From assembly GCF_014649375.1 (NCBI RefSeq), contig NZ_BMSX01000016.1, forward strand, positions 62,001-126,000: 64,000 nucleotides of DNA, read 5' to 3'. The notes under the pieces are model-generated. The model saw only the letters and a list, made by a program, of their open reading frames with translations. It was not told the DNA's origin and did no database searches. This document shows positions 15,825 to 23,962 of the stretch, one piece after another. The DNA comes from Streptomyces aurantiogriseus. GTDB lineage: Bacteria; Actinomycetota; Actinomycetes; Streptomycetales; Streptomycetaceae. How positions within the stretch are numbered: the first letter of the stretch is position 1; each line of letters begins with the position of its first letter. Both the position numbers and the translations under genes were made by a program.

Positions 15825-16967
15825 ATGAGTTCCACACCCGGTCGCGCGGTCCGCCGCGCCGTCACTGCTGTCGCCTCCGTCACCGCCCTGCTCTCGCTGG
15901 CCGCGTGCGGCACCGGCTCGCCGGAGGCCGCCGACGCGTCGCCGGCGGCGGCGAACGACTCCCCCGGCCTGACGGCGGCGCGGGCCGCCGCCCTGAAGTA
16001 CGCGGAGCGCCCGACCGGCATCCCCGTCACCGAGCCGGTGGGCAAGGACATCCCCCAGGGCAAGACCATCGACTTCATCCTCTGCGGCGTCCAGTCCTGC
16101 AAGGACCTCGCCGACTTCTTCACGGCCGGCGCCAGGGAACTCGGCTGGACGGTCAAGCAGATCCCCACGCAGGGCACGCCGGAGTCCGTCCAGGCCGCCT
16201 ACGAGCAAGCCGTGCGCGACAAGCCGGACGCCGTCGTCGGCTCCGGCTTCCCGCGCGCCGTCTACGCAAAGCAGCTGGCGCAGCTGAAGGCGGCCGGCAT
16301 CCCCGTCATCCAGTCGAACGCCGACGACGTGGTGGGCGACGGCATCTCCCTGCTGAAGAACGGACCGAAGGACGTCGGCATCCAGGGCGAGATGATCGCC
16401 TCGTGGGTGGTGTCGGCCGGCGACGGAAAGGCCGACGCGGTCTACTTCGATCTGCCGGCCTACACGATCCTCAAGCCCGTCAAGGAGTCCTTCGCGGCCA
16501 AGTACAAGGAGTGGTGCGCGGGTTGTGGGCTGGACACCGTCGAGGTGCCGATCACCGCGGTCGGCAAGGACATGCCGGACCGAGTGGTGTCGTACCTCAG
16601 GTCGCACCCGAAGGTGACCCACGTCGTCTTCTCCCTGGGCCTGCTCAACGTGGGCGTCCCGGCCGCGCTCAAGACCGCCGGCATCACCGGCAAGCACATC
16701 GTCGTCAACGTCGGTGACGCGCAGAACTACCAGTACATCGAGGGCGGCCTCACGCAGGGCGCGATGGCGCTGAACTCCCATGAGCTGGCCTGGCTCCAGG
16801 TCGACGCGCTCGCCCGGCACTTCACCGGCCAGTCGATGGAGGTGGACCAGCGGGCGGTGCTGCCCAACGTGCTGGTCACCAAGGACAACCTGCCCTCCGC
16901 CGACGGCGACTTCCCGCTCGTCGAGGACTACGAGGCGCAGTTCAAGGCGCTGTGGGGCCTGAGTTGA
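15825..16967 (+). CDS. Sugar-type ABC transporter substrate-binding lipoprotein
   Basis: 380 aa. ATG 15825, with GGGAG 9 nt upstream, starts a lipoprotein signal: RAVRR, a hydrophobic stretch, and lipobox LAAC with the acylated cysteine near residue 28. The mature part is a type 1 periplasmic-binding (ribose/galactose-like) fold. The longer open frame from 15561 is rejected because the signal begins here. It is the first gene of a rightward operon with an RbsA-like ATPase, RbsC-like permease and a zinc alcohol dehydrogenase. Although the class is named for sugars, location inside a Rieske/acyl-CoA island suggests the ligand is the catabolised compound or an alcohol derived from it. Confidence 0.9.
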   Translation: MSSTPGRAVRRAVTAVASVTALLSLAACGTGSPEAADASPAAANDSPGLTAARAAALKYAERPTGIPVTEPVGKDIPQGKTIDFILCGVQSCKDLADFFTAGARELGWTVKQIPTQGTPESVQAAYEQAVRDKPDAVVGSGFPRAVYAKQLAQLKAAGIPVIQSNADDVVGDGISLLKNGPKDVGIQGEMIASWVVSAGDGKADAVYFDLPAYTILKPVKESFAAKYKEWCAGCGLDTVEVPITAVGKDMPDRVVSYLRSHPKVTHVVFSLGLLNVGVPAALKTAGITGKHIVVNVGDAQNYQYIEGGLTQGAMALNSHELAWLQVDALARHFTGQSMEVDQRAVLPNVLVTKDNLPSADGDFPLVEDYEAQFKALWGLS

Positions 16968-18484
16968 CCCGGCCGGTGCTGCGGGTCTCCGGGTTGTCCA
17001 AGAGGTTCGGCGGGACCCAGGCGCTGCGGGACGTCGATCTGGAGGTCGCGCCGGGTGAGATCCACGCGCTGATCGGGCCCAACGGTTCCGGCAAGTCCAC
17101 GCTCATCAAGATCCTCGCCGGGTACCACCACGCCGACCCCGGGGCGGTCGCCGAACTGGACGGGGAGCCGTTCGACCTGGGCCAGGTCACCGCCTCACGG
17201 CACGACCGGCTCCGCTTCGTCCATCAGGAACTGGGGCTGGTGGGCGAGTTGAGCGCCACGGACAACCTCGCGCTCAGCCGTGGCTTCGCCCGTACCGCCT
17301 TCGGAAACATCCGCTGGCCGGAGATGGAGCGGCGGACGACCGCCCTGGTGGAGCGGTTCGGTCTCGGCATCGACGTGCGCCGACCGCTGTCCGGTGCCTC
17401 GCCCGTGCAGCGGGCTGTGGTGGCCATCGCCGCCGCGTTGCAGGGCTGGGAGGGCCGCCACGGGGTCCTGGTCCTCGACGAGCCGACCGCCGTGCTGCCG
17501 CCCGGCGAGGTGTCCCGCCTCTTCGACATCGTGCGGGAGATCCGCGACGCCGGCGCCGGAGTCCTGTACGTCTCCCACCGCATGGACGAGATCTTCGCGC
17601 TCGCGGACCGGGTGACGGTGATCCGCGGGGGACGGCGGATCGCCACCCGTCCGGTCGCCGGACTGACCCCGCGCTCGCTCGCGGAGCTGATGGCGGGCGA
17701 GGAGGTCGAGAGCGACCACCGGCCGCGGGCGTCCGCGCCGGGTTCCGCCGAAGCCGTCCTGGAGGTGCGCGACCTGTGGGCGGGCCCGCTGCGCGGAGTC
17801 GGCTTCGCTCTCGCCCGGGGTGAACGGCTGGGCATCACCGGCCTGGTCGGCTCCGGCCACGAGATCGTGCCGTACGCCGTGTGCGGGGCCCGCACCGGGC
17901 CGGTGCGCGGCAGGCTGCGGCTGCCGGAACGCTCCGCACGGTGGGTCGATGTGCGCGACGCCGGCCGGCTGGGCCTCCCCCTGGTCCCCGCGGACCGGGC
18001 GGGCGAGGGGGTGATCGGCGACTTCTCGGTCGGCGAGAACCTCACCCTCCCCCTGCTGGAGCGGTTGCGCACCCGTGCCGGACGGCTGCGCCGACGCCGG
18101 GAGTCCGCACTCGCCGAGGAGTGGATCGAGCGGGTCGGGGTGCGCACGGCCGGGCCCGGGGCCCGCATCACCAAACTCAGCGGAGGCAACCAGCAGAAGG
18201 TCGTCATGGCCCGTTGTCTGGCCCAGCGGCCTGAGGTGCTGGCGTTGTGCGAGCCCACGGCGGGCGTCGACATCGCCACCCGGCTCCAGCTCTACGACCT
18301 GATCGGACGTCAGGCCGACGAGGGCATGGGCGTCATCGTCTCCTCGTCCGACACCCAGGACCTGCTCGCGCTGTGCACGCGCGTCCTGGTGGTGCGGGAC
18401 GGCCGGATCGCACGGGAGATCAGCGGCGGGGAGATCACCGAGCCCGCGCTCGTCCACGCCATGGAAGGGACTTCAGTGACATGA
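16952..18484 (+). CDS. Sugar-type ABC transporter ATPase (RbsA/MglA-like, two ATPase domains)
   Basis: 510 aa with tandem nucleotide-binding domains. The first has Walker A GPNGSGKST (~residue 43), a weak signature (LSGASPVQRAVVAIA) and Walker B VLVLDEPTAVL. The second lacks Walker A (GLVGSGHE) but has LSGGNQQKVVMARC, the usual asymmetry of the RbsA group. The start is GTG 16952, overlapping the binding-protein gene by 16 nt; a TTG at 16964 is possible. The stop overlaps the permease start by 4 nt. It powers import with the neighbouring permease. Confidence 0.92.
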   Translation: MGPELTRPVLRVSGLSKRFGGTQALRDVDLEVAPGEIHALIGPNGSGKSTLIKILAGYHHADPGAVAELDGEPFDLGQVTASRHDRLRFVHQELGLVGELSATDNLALSRGFARTAFGNIRWPEMERRTTALVERFGLGIDVRRPLSGASPVQRAVVAIAAALQGWEGRHGVLVLDEPTAVLPPGEVSRLFDIVREIRDAGAGVLYVSHRMDEIFALADRVTVIRGGRRIATRPVAGLTPRSLAELMAGEEVESDHRPRASAPGSAEAVLEVRDLWAGPLRGVGFALARGERLGITGLVGSGHEIVPYAVCGARTGPVRGRLRLPERSARWVDVRDAGRLGLPLVPADRAGEGVIGDFSVGENLTLPLLERLRTRAGRLRRRRESALAEEWIERVGVRTAGPGARITKLSGGNQQKVVMARCLAQRPEVLALCEPTAGVDIATRLQLYDLIGRQADEGMGVIVSSSDTQDLLALCTRVLVVRDGRIAREISGGEITEPALVHAMEGTSVT

Positions 18485-19617
18485 CATCCACCCCGACCCG
18501 AGCCGCGGAACTCCGGCCGGCCGCACCGGACGGACGCGTGCCGTCCGCGCTGAGCACGTGGGGCGGGCGGACGGCGGCCGCCCTGTCGTTCCGCAACGTC
18601 GGCGCCGTGTACGTGTGGCTGGTCATCGTCGTGCTGTTCTCCGTCTGGGCGCCGGAGACGTTCCCGACCACCACCACGGTCCGGCAGGTGCTGAACGGCA
18701 ACGCCGTGGCCGGCCTGGTGGCGCTCAGCGTCGTACCCCCGCTGGCCGCACGCGTCTTCGACCTCTCGGTCGCCTACACCATGTCGCTCACCAGTGTGCT
18801 GACCGCCCGCTTCCTGGTCTCCGCGGGCCTCGGTCCCGGCACCGCGATCGCCCTGGCGATGACCGCCGCGCTGCTGATCGGCGTGGTCAACGGAGTCGTG
18901 GTCGTGGTGCTGCGCGTCGACTCGTTCATCGCCACCCTGGCCACCGGTGCGCTGATCCAGTCCCTGATCACCATGGTCACCAACGACAGCTCCATCACCG
19001 GCGTGCAGCTGCTGGCCGAGCCGTTCGCGCACATCGCCCAGCTCGACGCGGGCGGCATCACCCTGCCCGTGCTGTACCTGCTGCTCGCCACGGTGGCCAT
19101 CTGGTTCCTGCTCGAACACACCGCCACCGGACGCCGGTTGTACGCGACCGGCTTCAACGCCGACGCGGCACGTCTGCAGGGAGTGCGCACCGACCGGCTG
19201 CGCTTCCTGACCCTGGTGGCCTCCGCGCTGCTGTCCGGTTTCGCCGGGATCGTGTTCGCGTCCGCGGTGGGCTCCGGATCGCCGACCGCCGGCACGCCGT
19301 ATCTGCTGTCCGCCTACGCGGCGGCCTTCGTCGGGGCGACGCAGCTGCGCGCGGGCCGTTTCAACGCCTGGGGGACGGTGCTCGCGGTCCTGCTGCTCGG
19401 CACCGGCGTCACCGGGCTGGGTCTCGCCACCAGCGCACCGTGGGCCGCGAGCCTCTTCACCGGTGCGGTCCTCATCGTCGCGCTGGTCCTCACGGGTGGC
19501 CGGATCGCCCTCCCCGCTGTCCTGCGCCGCCGCAGGGGGAACCCCTCGGACAACGCTTCCGAGGCCCCCGTGGAGGGCGGCACCGCGCCCGCTACCGACA
19601 AGGAGTTCCGAGGATGA
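18481..19617 (+). CDS. Sugar-type ABC transporter permease (RbsC-like)
   Basis: 378 aa starting at ATG 18481 in an ATGA overlap with the ATPase gene. After a ~45-residue polar N-terminus it has about nine or ten hydrophobic helices and the family segment VDSFIATLATGALIQSL plus GRRLYATGFNADAARLQGVRTDRL, the cytoplasmic loop that contacts the ATPase. The C-terminal 40 residues are polar and disordered. It forms the membrane channel of the importer. Its stop overlaps the next gene (alcohol dehydrogenase) by 4 nt, which ties import and dehydrogenation into one transcript. Confidence 0.92.
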   Translation: MTSTPTRAAELRPAAPDGRVPSALSTWGGRTAAALSFRNVGAVYVWLVIVVLFSVWAPETFPTTTTVRQVLNGNAVAGLVALSVVPPLAARVFDLSVAYTMSLTSVLTARFLVSAGLGPGTAIALAMTAALLIGVVNGVVVVVLRVDSFIATLATGALIQSLITMVTNDSSITGVQLLAEPFAHIAQLDAGGITLPVLYLLLATVAIWFLLEHTATGRRLYATGFNADAARLQGVRTDRLRFLTLVASALLSGFAGIVFASAVGSGSPTAGTPYLLSAYAAAFVGATQLRAGRFNAWGTVLAVLLLGTGVTGLGLATSAPWAASLFTGAVLIVALVLTGGRIALPAVLRRRRGNPSDNASEAPVEGGTAPATDKEFRG

Positions 19618-20657
19618 AGGCTGTGCAGTACCGACGGGTGGGACACGCCCCCGAGGTCGTCGAGGTTCCCGTGCCCGACCCGGGCCCGGGCCAGGTGCTG
19701 GTGAAGGTGACGGCGGCGGGGCTGTGCCACTCCGACCTGGCGGTCATGGGCTGGCCCGAGGAGCAGTTCCCCTACTCGCTGCCGATGACACTCGGCCACG
19801 AGGGCGTCGGCACCGTCGCGGCGGTGGGCAGCGGGGTCAAGGGGCTCGCGGATGGCGACGGGGTGGCGGTCTACGGCCCCTGGGGCTGCGGGCGCTGCCA
19901 CAAGTGCGCCGAGGGCAAGGAGAACTGCTGTCCGCACGCCGCCGGGCTCGGCATCCTGCCGCCGGGGCTCGGCTCACCCGGTGCCCTGGCCGAGTACATG
20001 CTGGTGGACTCGCCCCGCCACCTGGTGCCGCTGAACGGGCTCGACCCGGTGCAGGCCGCGCCGCTCACCGACGCCGGGCTGACTCCGTATCACGCGATCC
20101 GCAAGTCCCTGCCGAAGCTGGTGCCCGGCAGCACGGCGGTGGTGATCGGCGTCGGCGGTCTGGGCCATCTCGCCGTGCAGCTGCTGCGCGCGCTGACCCC
20201 GGCGAGGGTGGTCGCCCTCGACGTGAACAAGGAGAAGCTGGAGCTGGCCCAGACCGTCGGCGCCCACGAGACGCTTCTCTCCGACGGCGAGGCGTCCGGG
20301 GTGGTACGGGAACTCACCGGCGGGACGGGGGCGGAGGTGGTTCTGGACTTCGTGGGAGCCGAGGCGACCCTCGCGGTGGCCTCCGCGTCGGTGGCCGTGG
20401 AGGGCGATGTGACCGTCGTCGGCCTCGGTGGGGGCACGCTGGCCGTCGGCTTCGGCGGCGGGCTGCCGTTCGAGGTGTCGGCCTCCTTCCCCTACTGGGG
20501 CAGCCGCACGGAGCTCATGGAGGTCCTCGAACTCGCACGGCAGGGCCTCGTCTCCTCCCACGTCGAGACCTTCACACTGGAACAGACCCCGGAGGCCTAC
20601 GAGCGTCTGCACGCCGGGGAGATCAACGGCCGCGCGGTAGTGCTGCCGCACGGCTGA
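19614..20657 (+). CDS. Zinc-dependent alcohol dehydrogenase
   Basis: 347 aa MDR enzyme starting at ATG 19614 (ATGA overlap). Catalytic zinc ligands are C38 and H62-E63; the structural zinc lobe is C92, C95, C98, C106 (CGRCHKCAEGKENCC). The cofactor-binding motif is GVGGLG. The protein begins at the family's first strand, so the long open frame upstream is not coding. It oxidises an alcohol to an aldehyde or ketone with NAD(P). Being the last gene of the importer operon, it probably performs the first oxidation of the imported substrate; this is inference from gene order. Confidence 0.93.
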   Translation: MKAVQYRRVGHAPEVVEVPVPDPGPGQVLVKVTAAGLCHSDLAVMGWPEEQFPYSLPMTLGHEGVGTVAAVGSGVKGLADGDGVAVYGPWGCGRCHKCAEGKENCCPHAAGLGILPPGLGSPGALAEYMLVDSPRHLVPLNGLDPVQAAPLTDAGLTPYHAIRKSLPKLVPGSTAVVIGVGGLGHLAVQLLRALTPARVVALDVNKEKLELAQTVGAHETLLSDGEASGVVRELTGGTGAEVVLDFVGAEATLAVASASVAVEGDVTVVGLGGGTLAVGFGGGLPFEVSASFPYWGSRTELMEVLELARQGLVSSHVETFTLEQTPEAYERLHAGEINGRAVVLPHG

Positions 20658-20675
20658 GCGGGGGGCGGGTCTCCG

Positions 20676-20838
20676 TCCCGTCCCTGGGGGCTCCGCCCCC
20701 AGACCCCCGCTTCGGCCCTGAACGGGCCTCGTCCTCAAACGCCGGACGGGCTGGAATCGGGTGACCCCTCATCCCACCGAGTCGGGTGGTGGGTGGGCAT
20801 AGGCCGGGGGTCCGGGGGCGGAGCCCCCGGGGACGGGA
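20676..20838. repeat. Inverted pair of Streptomyces-type intergenic hairpin repeats
   Basis: A ~34-bp block at 20676-20709 recurs in inverted orientation at 20805-20838 with few changes. Each contains its own palindrome (GGGGGCTCCGCCCCC at about 20686-20700 and GGGGGCGGAGCCCCC at about 20814-20828). Between them lies the companion text (CTTCGGCCCTGAACGGGC, GTCCTCAAACGCCGGACGG) that I recognise as the dispersed element found downstream of many Streptomyces genes. It probably works as a bidirectional terminator between the alcohol dehydrogenase and the convergent ThuA-like gene. The right copy lies within the annotated 3' end of that gene. Confidence 0.8.
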
Positions 20839-21634
20839 CGGGTGGGGGCGGCGGGGGCGACATCCCTCTCGCCCCCACCACCCGCTCCACGCAACGCCCG
20901 AGCACCGTCAGGAACTCCGGCGTCTCCCAGGGCCCCCGGTCCACGCGTCCCGTGTCGTCCGCCCCCAGGTCCTGCACGTCGTAACGGCCCCTGCAGTGCC
21001 CCAGGGTGAAGTAGCACACCTCACCGAGCCCGTGCCGCTTGAGATAGAGCACGGGGCGCGGTGCGCCGTCGGCCGCCGCCGTGTCGCCCTCGGCGAACCC
21101 CCGGCACGGCCCCGTGTACTCGGCGTGCAGCAGCACCTCCAGCTCCCCGTGCAGCTCGCAGACGTACAGCTCGTCGATGACCGTGAACGGCTCGATTCCC
21201 GCGACCAGCGGATGGTCCGGCCGGGTCACCCGCACCTCGTACGGCTCGATCGGCGGGTGGGCCAGGAACTGGCTGCCGAGCACCTCCGCCAGGTCACCGA
21301 GAAGCCGCGGGGTGGTGAACAGCCGCGGCCCGCCCCTGGCCGGCGGCTCGATCACCGCGTTGGTGCCGTGCAGGGCGAGCCAGCGCCCGCCGCGCTCGAC
21401 GAACCGGGACAGCGCGGCCCGTTGCGCCGGGCGGGGCCGGACGTCGCAGGTGTAGGTGACCAGCAGGTCAGCCGTCTCCAGCGCGGGGAGACAGTCGTAG
21501 TCCTGGTGGACCGTGGTGCGCACCCGCGGATGCTCGCCGAGCAGCTCCAGCAGCCGCAGCCTCGCGAAGTCGACGTCGTGCCACCTGCCACCGCAGACGA
21601 GTACGGCGTCCAGGCGGCCGGCCGGGCCCGCCAC
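20735..21634 (-). CDS. ThuA-like (trehalose-utilisation/GATase1-like) protein
   Basis: 299 aa. The first ~255 residues match the ThuA fold: LDAVLVCGGRWHDVDFARLRLLELL, then GGRWLALHGTNAV, HPLVAGI and the late GEVCYFTLGHCRGRY. The family is related to class I glutamine amidotransferases, but its biochemical role is poorly defined; members often lie in sugar- or polyol-degradation loci. The start is GTG 21634, 3 nt after the SDR stop. The last ~45 residues (Pro/Ser-rich, SPPPPPPVPSPGAPPP) are encoded by the dispersed intergenic repeat, so the original stop has probably been lost or displaced by the repeat. Confidence 0.75.
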   Translation of the reverse strand: MAGPAGRLDAVLVCGGRWHDVDFARLRLLELLGEHPRVRTTVHQDYDCLPALETADLLVTYTCDVRPRPAQRAALSRFVERGGRWLALHGTNAVIEPPARGGPRLFTTPRLLGDLAEVLGSQFLAHPPIEPYEVRVTRPDHPLVAGIEPFTVIDELYVCELHGELEVLLHAEYTGPCRGFAEGDTAAADGAPRPVLYLKRHGLGEVCYFTLGHCRGRYDVQDLGADDTGRVDRGPWETPEFLTVLGRCVERVVGARGMSPPPPPPVPSPGAPPPDPRPMPTHHPTRWDEGSPDSSPSGV

Positions 21635-21637
21635 GGC

Positions 21638-22405
21638 TCAGTACTGGACGCGGGTGAGCAGCCCGCCGTCCACCACGAGGTTGACGCCGACGCAGAAGGC
21701 GCCGGTCCGGGGCCCGAGCAGGAAGGCCACCGCCGCGGCCACGTCCTCGGCGGTGCCGTAGCGGCCGATCGGCAGCTTGGCGAGGACTTCCTCGTACACC
21801 TCCGGGCGGCTCGTGCGGATGGTCTCCCAGGCGCCGCCGGGGAAGTCGATCGGGCCGGGCGAGACGGTGTTGACGCGGATGCCCTTCGGGGCGAGGGCGT
21901 GCGCGAGGGCGGAGGCGTGCTGGACGACAGCCGCCTTCATCGCCGAGTAGGAGTTGGCGCCGGCCGGGCGGGCGGTGTCGGAGGCGTTGGTGGTGCCGAT
22001 GGCCACGACGGCGGCCCGTTCGGAGGCCTCCAGATGGGGCAGGGCCGCCTCGACGAGTCCCGCGAAGGGGATCAGGTCGCCGCGCAGGCTGGCCTCCCAG
22101 GACTCGGGGCCCTTGACATTGCCCGCCGACACGTTGGACACCAGCAGGTCCAGGCCGCCGAGTTCGGCGGCCGCCCGCTCCACGAAGCCCGCCAGCGCGG
22201 CGGGGTCGGTGACGTCGACGGGCTCGGCGAACACCGTCGCCCCCTCGCCGCGCAGTTCGGCGGCGGCCTTGGCGAGCGCCTCCTCGCCCCGGGCGCACAG
22301 GGCGAGGGCGCAGCCCTCCGCCGCCAGGGTGCCCGCGATCGCCCGGCCGATGCCTCGGCTCGCCCCTGTCACCAGCGCCTTGGCGCCGGTCAGTCCCAGA
22401 TCCAT
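21638..22405 (-). CDS. Short-chain dehydrogenase/reductase (SDR)
   Basis: 255 aa classical SDR: cofactor site TGASRGIGRAIA, NVSAG in place of NNAG, catalytic YSAMK, and a C-terminal DGGLL segment. The frame opens at GTG 22414, but GGGAG would then touch the start codon; ATG 22405 has GGGAG 8 nt upstream and is preferred. The catalytic serine position reads IGTTNAS, so the exact Ser is less obvious than usual. It precedes the ThuA-like gene in one leftward pair and likely acts on an acyl-CoA or alcohol intermediate. Confidence 0.88.
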   Translation of the reverse strand: MDLGLTGAKALVTGASRGIGRAIAGTLAAEGCALALCARGEEALAKAAAELRGEGATVFAEPVDVTDPAALAGFVERAAAELGGLDLLVSNVSAGNVKGPESWEASLRGDLIPFAGLVEAALPHLEASERAAVVAIGTTNASDTARPAGANSYSAMKAAVVQHASALAHALAPKGIRVNTVSPGPIDFPGGAWETIRTSRPEVYEEVLAKLPIGRYGTAEDVAAAVAFLLGPRTGAFCVGVNLVVDGGLLTRVQY

Positions 22406-22456
22406 CGATGTCACTCCCTTGTGTCAGCCTGTGCGTGCCGGAACGTCTTTGCCGAA

Positions 22457-22502
22457 GCGACCTCAGCCACCCCCAATAAAGAGCGACCTCAGCCACCCCC
22501 AA
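22457..22502. repeat. Two copies of a 20-bp direct repeat
   Basis: GCGACCTCAGCCACCCCCAA occurs at 22457-22476 and again at 22483-22502, period 26 bp, in the gap between the SDR and acyl-CoA dehydrogenase genes. A run of six A residues follows. It looks like a local duplication of the 3' untranslated segment of the acyl-CoA dehydrogenase gene. Confidence 0.8.
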
Positions 22503-22519
22503 AAAAGAGGGCGGCTGCC

Positions 22520-23758
22520 TCAGTTGCCGGAGAGCTGCGAGAACGGCACCCGGTCCACCCGTGGCTCGGGCGGCAGCTTCAGTACGCGCTCGCCGATGAG
22601 GTTGCGCTGGATCTGGTCGGTGCCTCCGGCCAGCCGGTAGCCGGGGGCGCCGAGGAGGTGCTGCGTCCAGGCGTAGGTGCCCGGTTCCCCGGTGTCGGCG
22701 CTGATCCGGGCGCCCAGCAGCTCGGCGGCGACCTGTCCCGTGCGGGTGAGCAGGTCGGAGGCCATGAGCTTGGTCAGCGACGCCTCCGGGCCCGGTCGGC
22801 CGCCGGCCGCGCTCGTGCGGGCGACACGGTCCACGGTCGCCGCGCGCAACTCCGTACGGACGTACAGGTCGGCGAGGCGCTGGCGGACCAGCGGGTCCCC
22901 GGTGCGGCCGAGGGAGCGGGCGAGGGCGAGGACGTCCGCGAAGGTGCCGCCCTTGCGCCGGTTGCCGCTGCCGGAGGCGGTCCGTTCGAAGGCGAGGGTG
23001 GTGGTGGCGACCTCCCAGCCCTGGCCCGGGCGCCCGATCCGGAGCCGGTCGGGGATGCGTACGCCGCTGAGGAACACCTCGTTGAAAGAGGCGCCGCCGC
23101 TCATCTGGCGGATGGGGCGGACCTCCACGCCCGGGGCGTCCATCGGGACCAGGAAGGCGGTGATGCCCGCCTGTTTGACGACGTCCGGGTCGGTGCGGGC
23201 GAGCAGCAGGCCGTAGTCGGCGAACCGGGCGCCCGAGGTCCACACCTTCTGACCGTCGATCACCCAGTGCTCGCCGTCCTGCCGGGCCCGGGTGCGCAGG
23301 GCGGCGAGGTCGGATCCGGCGCCGGGTTCGCTGAAGAGCTGGCAGGCCAGCAGGTCCGTGCGCAGGAACGGCCGGGCGTAGTTTGCGCGCTGTTCGACCG
23401 TCCCGAACAGGGAGACCGCCATCCCGACCAGCCGCACGGTGACGCTGATCAGCTCGGTGGACGGCGGTACCTCGAAGGCGGACTCCTCCTCGGCGTAGGC
23501 CGCCGCGTGGGCGGCGGTCAGGCCCGCGCCGCCCACGTCCTCGGGGAGCGTCAGCGCCTGGTACCCGGCGTCGAAGCGGGCCCGTTGGTGGGCACGGCAG
23601 CGTTCCAGCAGCGCACGCTCCTCGTCCTCGGGGAGGTTGTGGAAGACGGCGAGGTCGGCGGGCTCACCGGTGGACTCCGGCTGTCGCGCCGGCTCGAGCA
23701 CGGTGGCCAGCCACTGCCGGACCTGCGCGCGCCATGTGTCCAGATCGGGCTGGGACAT
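22520..23758 (-). CDS. Acyl-CoA dehydrogenase
   Basis: 412 aa, start ATG 23758 with GAGGAGG just upstream. Domains in order are the N-terminal helical domain, the beta-domain with LFSEPGAGSDLAALRT and WTSGARFADYGLLLART, and the C-terminal helical domain ending GGTDQIQRNLIGERVLKLP. This pattern fits the FadE branch found in actinobacterial steroid and terpenoid loci, but substrate class cannot be fixed. The enzyme oxidises acyl-CoA to enoyl-CoA with FAD and transfers electrons to ETF. It is divergent from the acyl-CoA synthetase gene, so both probably share the regulated region 23759-23962. Confidence 0.93.
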   Translation of the reverse strand: MSQPDLDTWRAQVRQWLATVLEPARQPESTGEPADLAVFHNLPEDEERALLERCRAHQRARFDAGYQALTLPEDVGGAGLTAAHAAAYAEEESAFEVPPSTELISVTVRLVGMAVSLFGTVEQRANYARPFLRTDLLACQLFSEPGAGSDLAALRTRARQDGEHWVIDGQKVWTSGARFADYGLLLARTDPDVVKQAGITAFLVPMDAPGVEVRPIRQMSGGASFNEVFLSGVRIPDRLRIGRPGQGWEVATTTLAFERTASGSGNRRKGGTFADVLALARSLGRTGDPLVRQRLADLYVRTELRAATVDRVARTSAAGGRPGPEASLTKLMASDLLTRTGQVAAELLGARISADTGEPGTYAWTQHLLGAPGYRLAGGTDQIQRNLIGERVLKLPPEPRVDRVPFSQLSGN

Positions 23759-23962
23759 GGCTCCTCCTCAAGGCAGTTACCAGACGACGGTTTGAGTAAC
23801 CATGGGCGGGAAGCACGGGAAGCGCGCACCACTACCCCTGTTTCTTGCGGGGATGTCTCCCACTGCCGACAGAGTGTTCCGCACTTTCTTGATAAACGCT
23901 ACAGTCTCCGCATCGACTCTCCCCTGCATCAGGAGAGGACCGACTGAGCCGCCGGAGGAGCC
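23759..23962. promoter_or_regulatory. Divergent acyl-CoA dehydrogenase / acyl-CoA synthetase promoter with inverted GTTAC-GTAAC
   Basis: A 204-bp gap. Near the dehydrogenase start, GTTAC (23776-23780) and GTAAC (23796-23800) form a perfect inverted pair with a 15-bp spacer, the clearest example of the half-site seen in several promoter regions of the island. Nearer the synthetase gene, TTGATAAACGCTACAGT (23889-23905) is the most A/T-rich segment and a likely core promoter. Confidence 0.45.

Noticed and set aside
20786..23947. A 1053-codon + strand frame across ThuA, SDR and acyl-CoA dehydrogenase genes
   Set aside because: Antisense shadow; no domain and no ribosome site.
23839..23962. Riboswitch or attenuator upstream of the acyl-CoA synthetase
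   Set aside because: No stable hairpin series or conserved aptamer-like pattern was found; only a short A/T-rich promoter-like segment.
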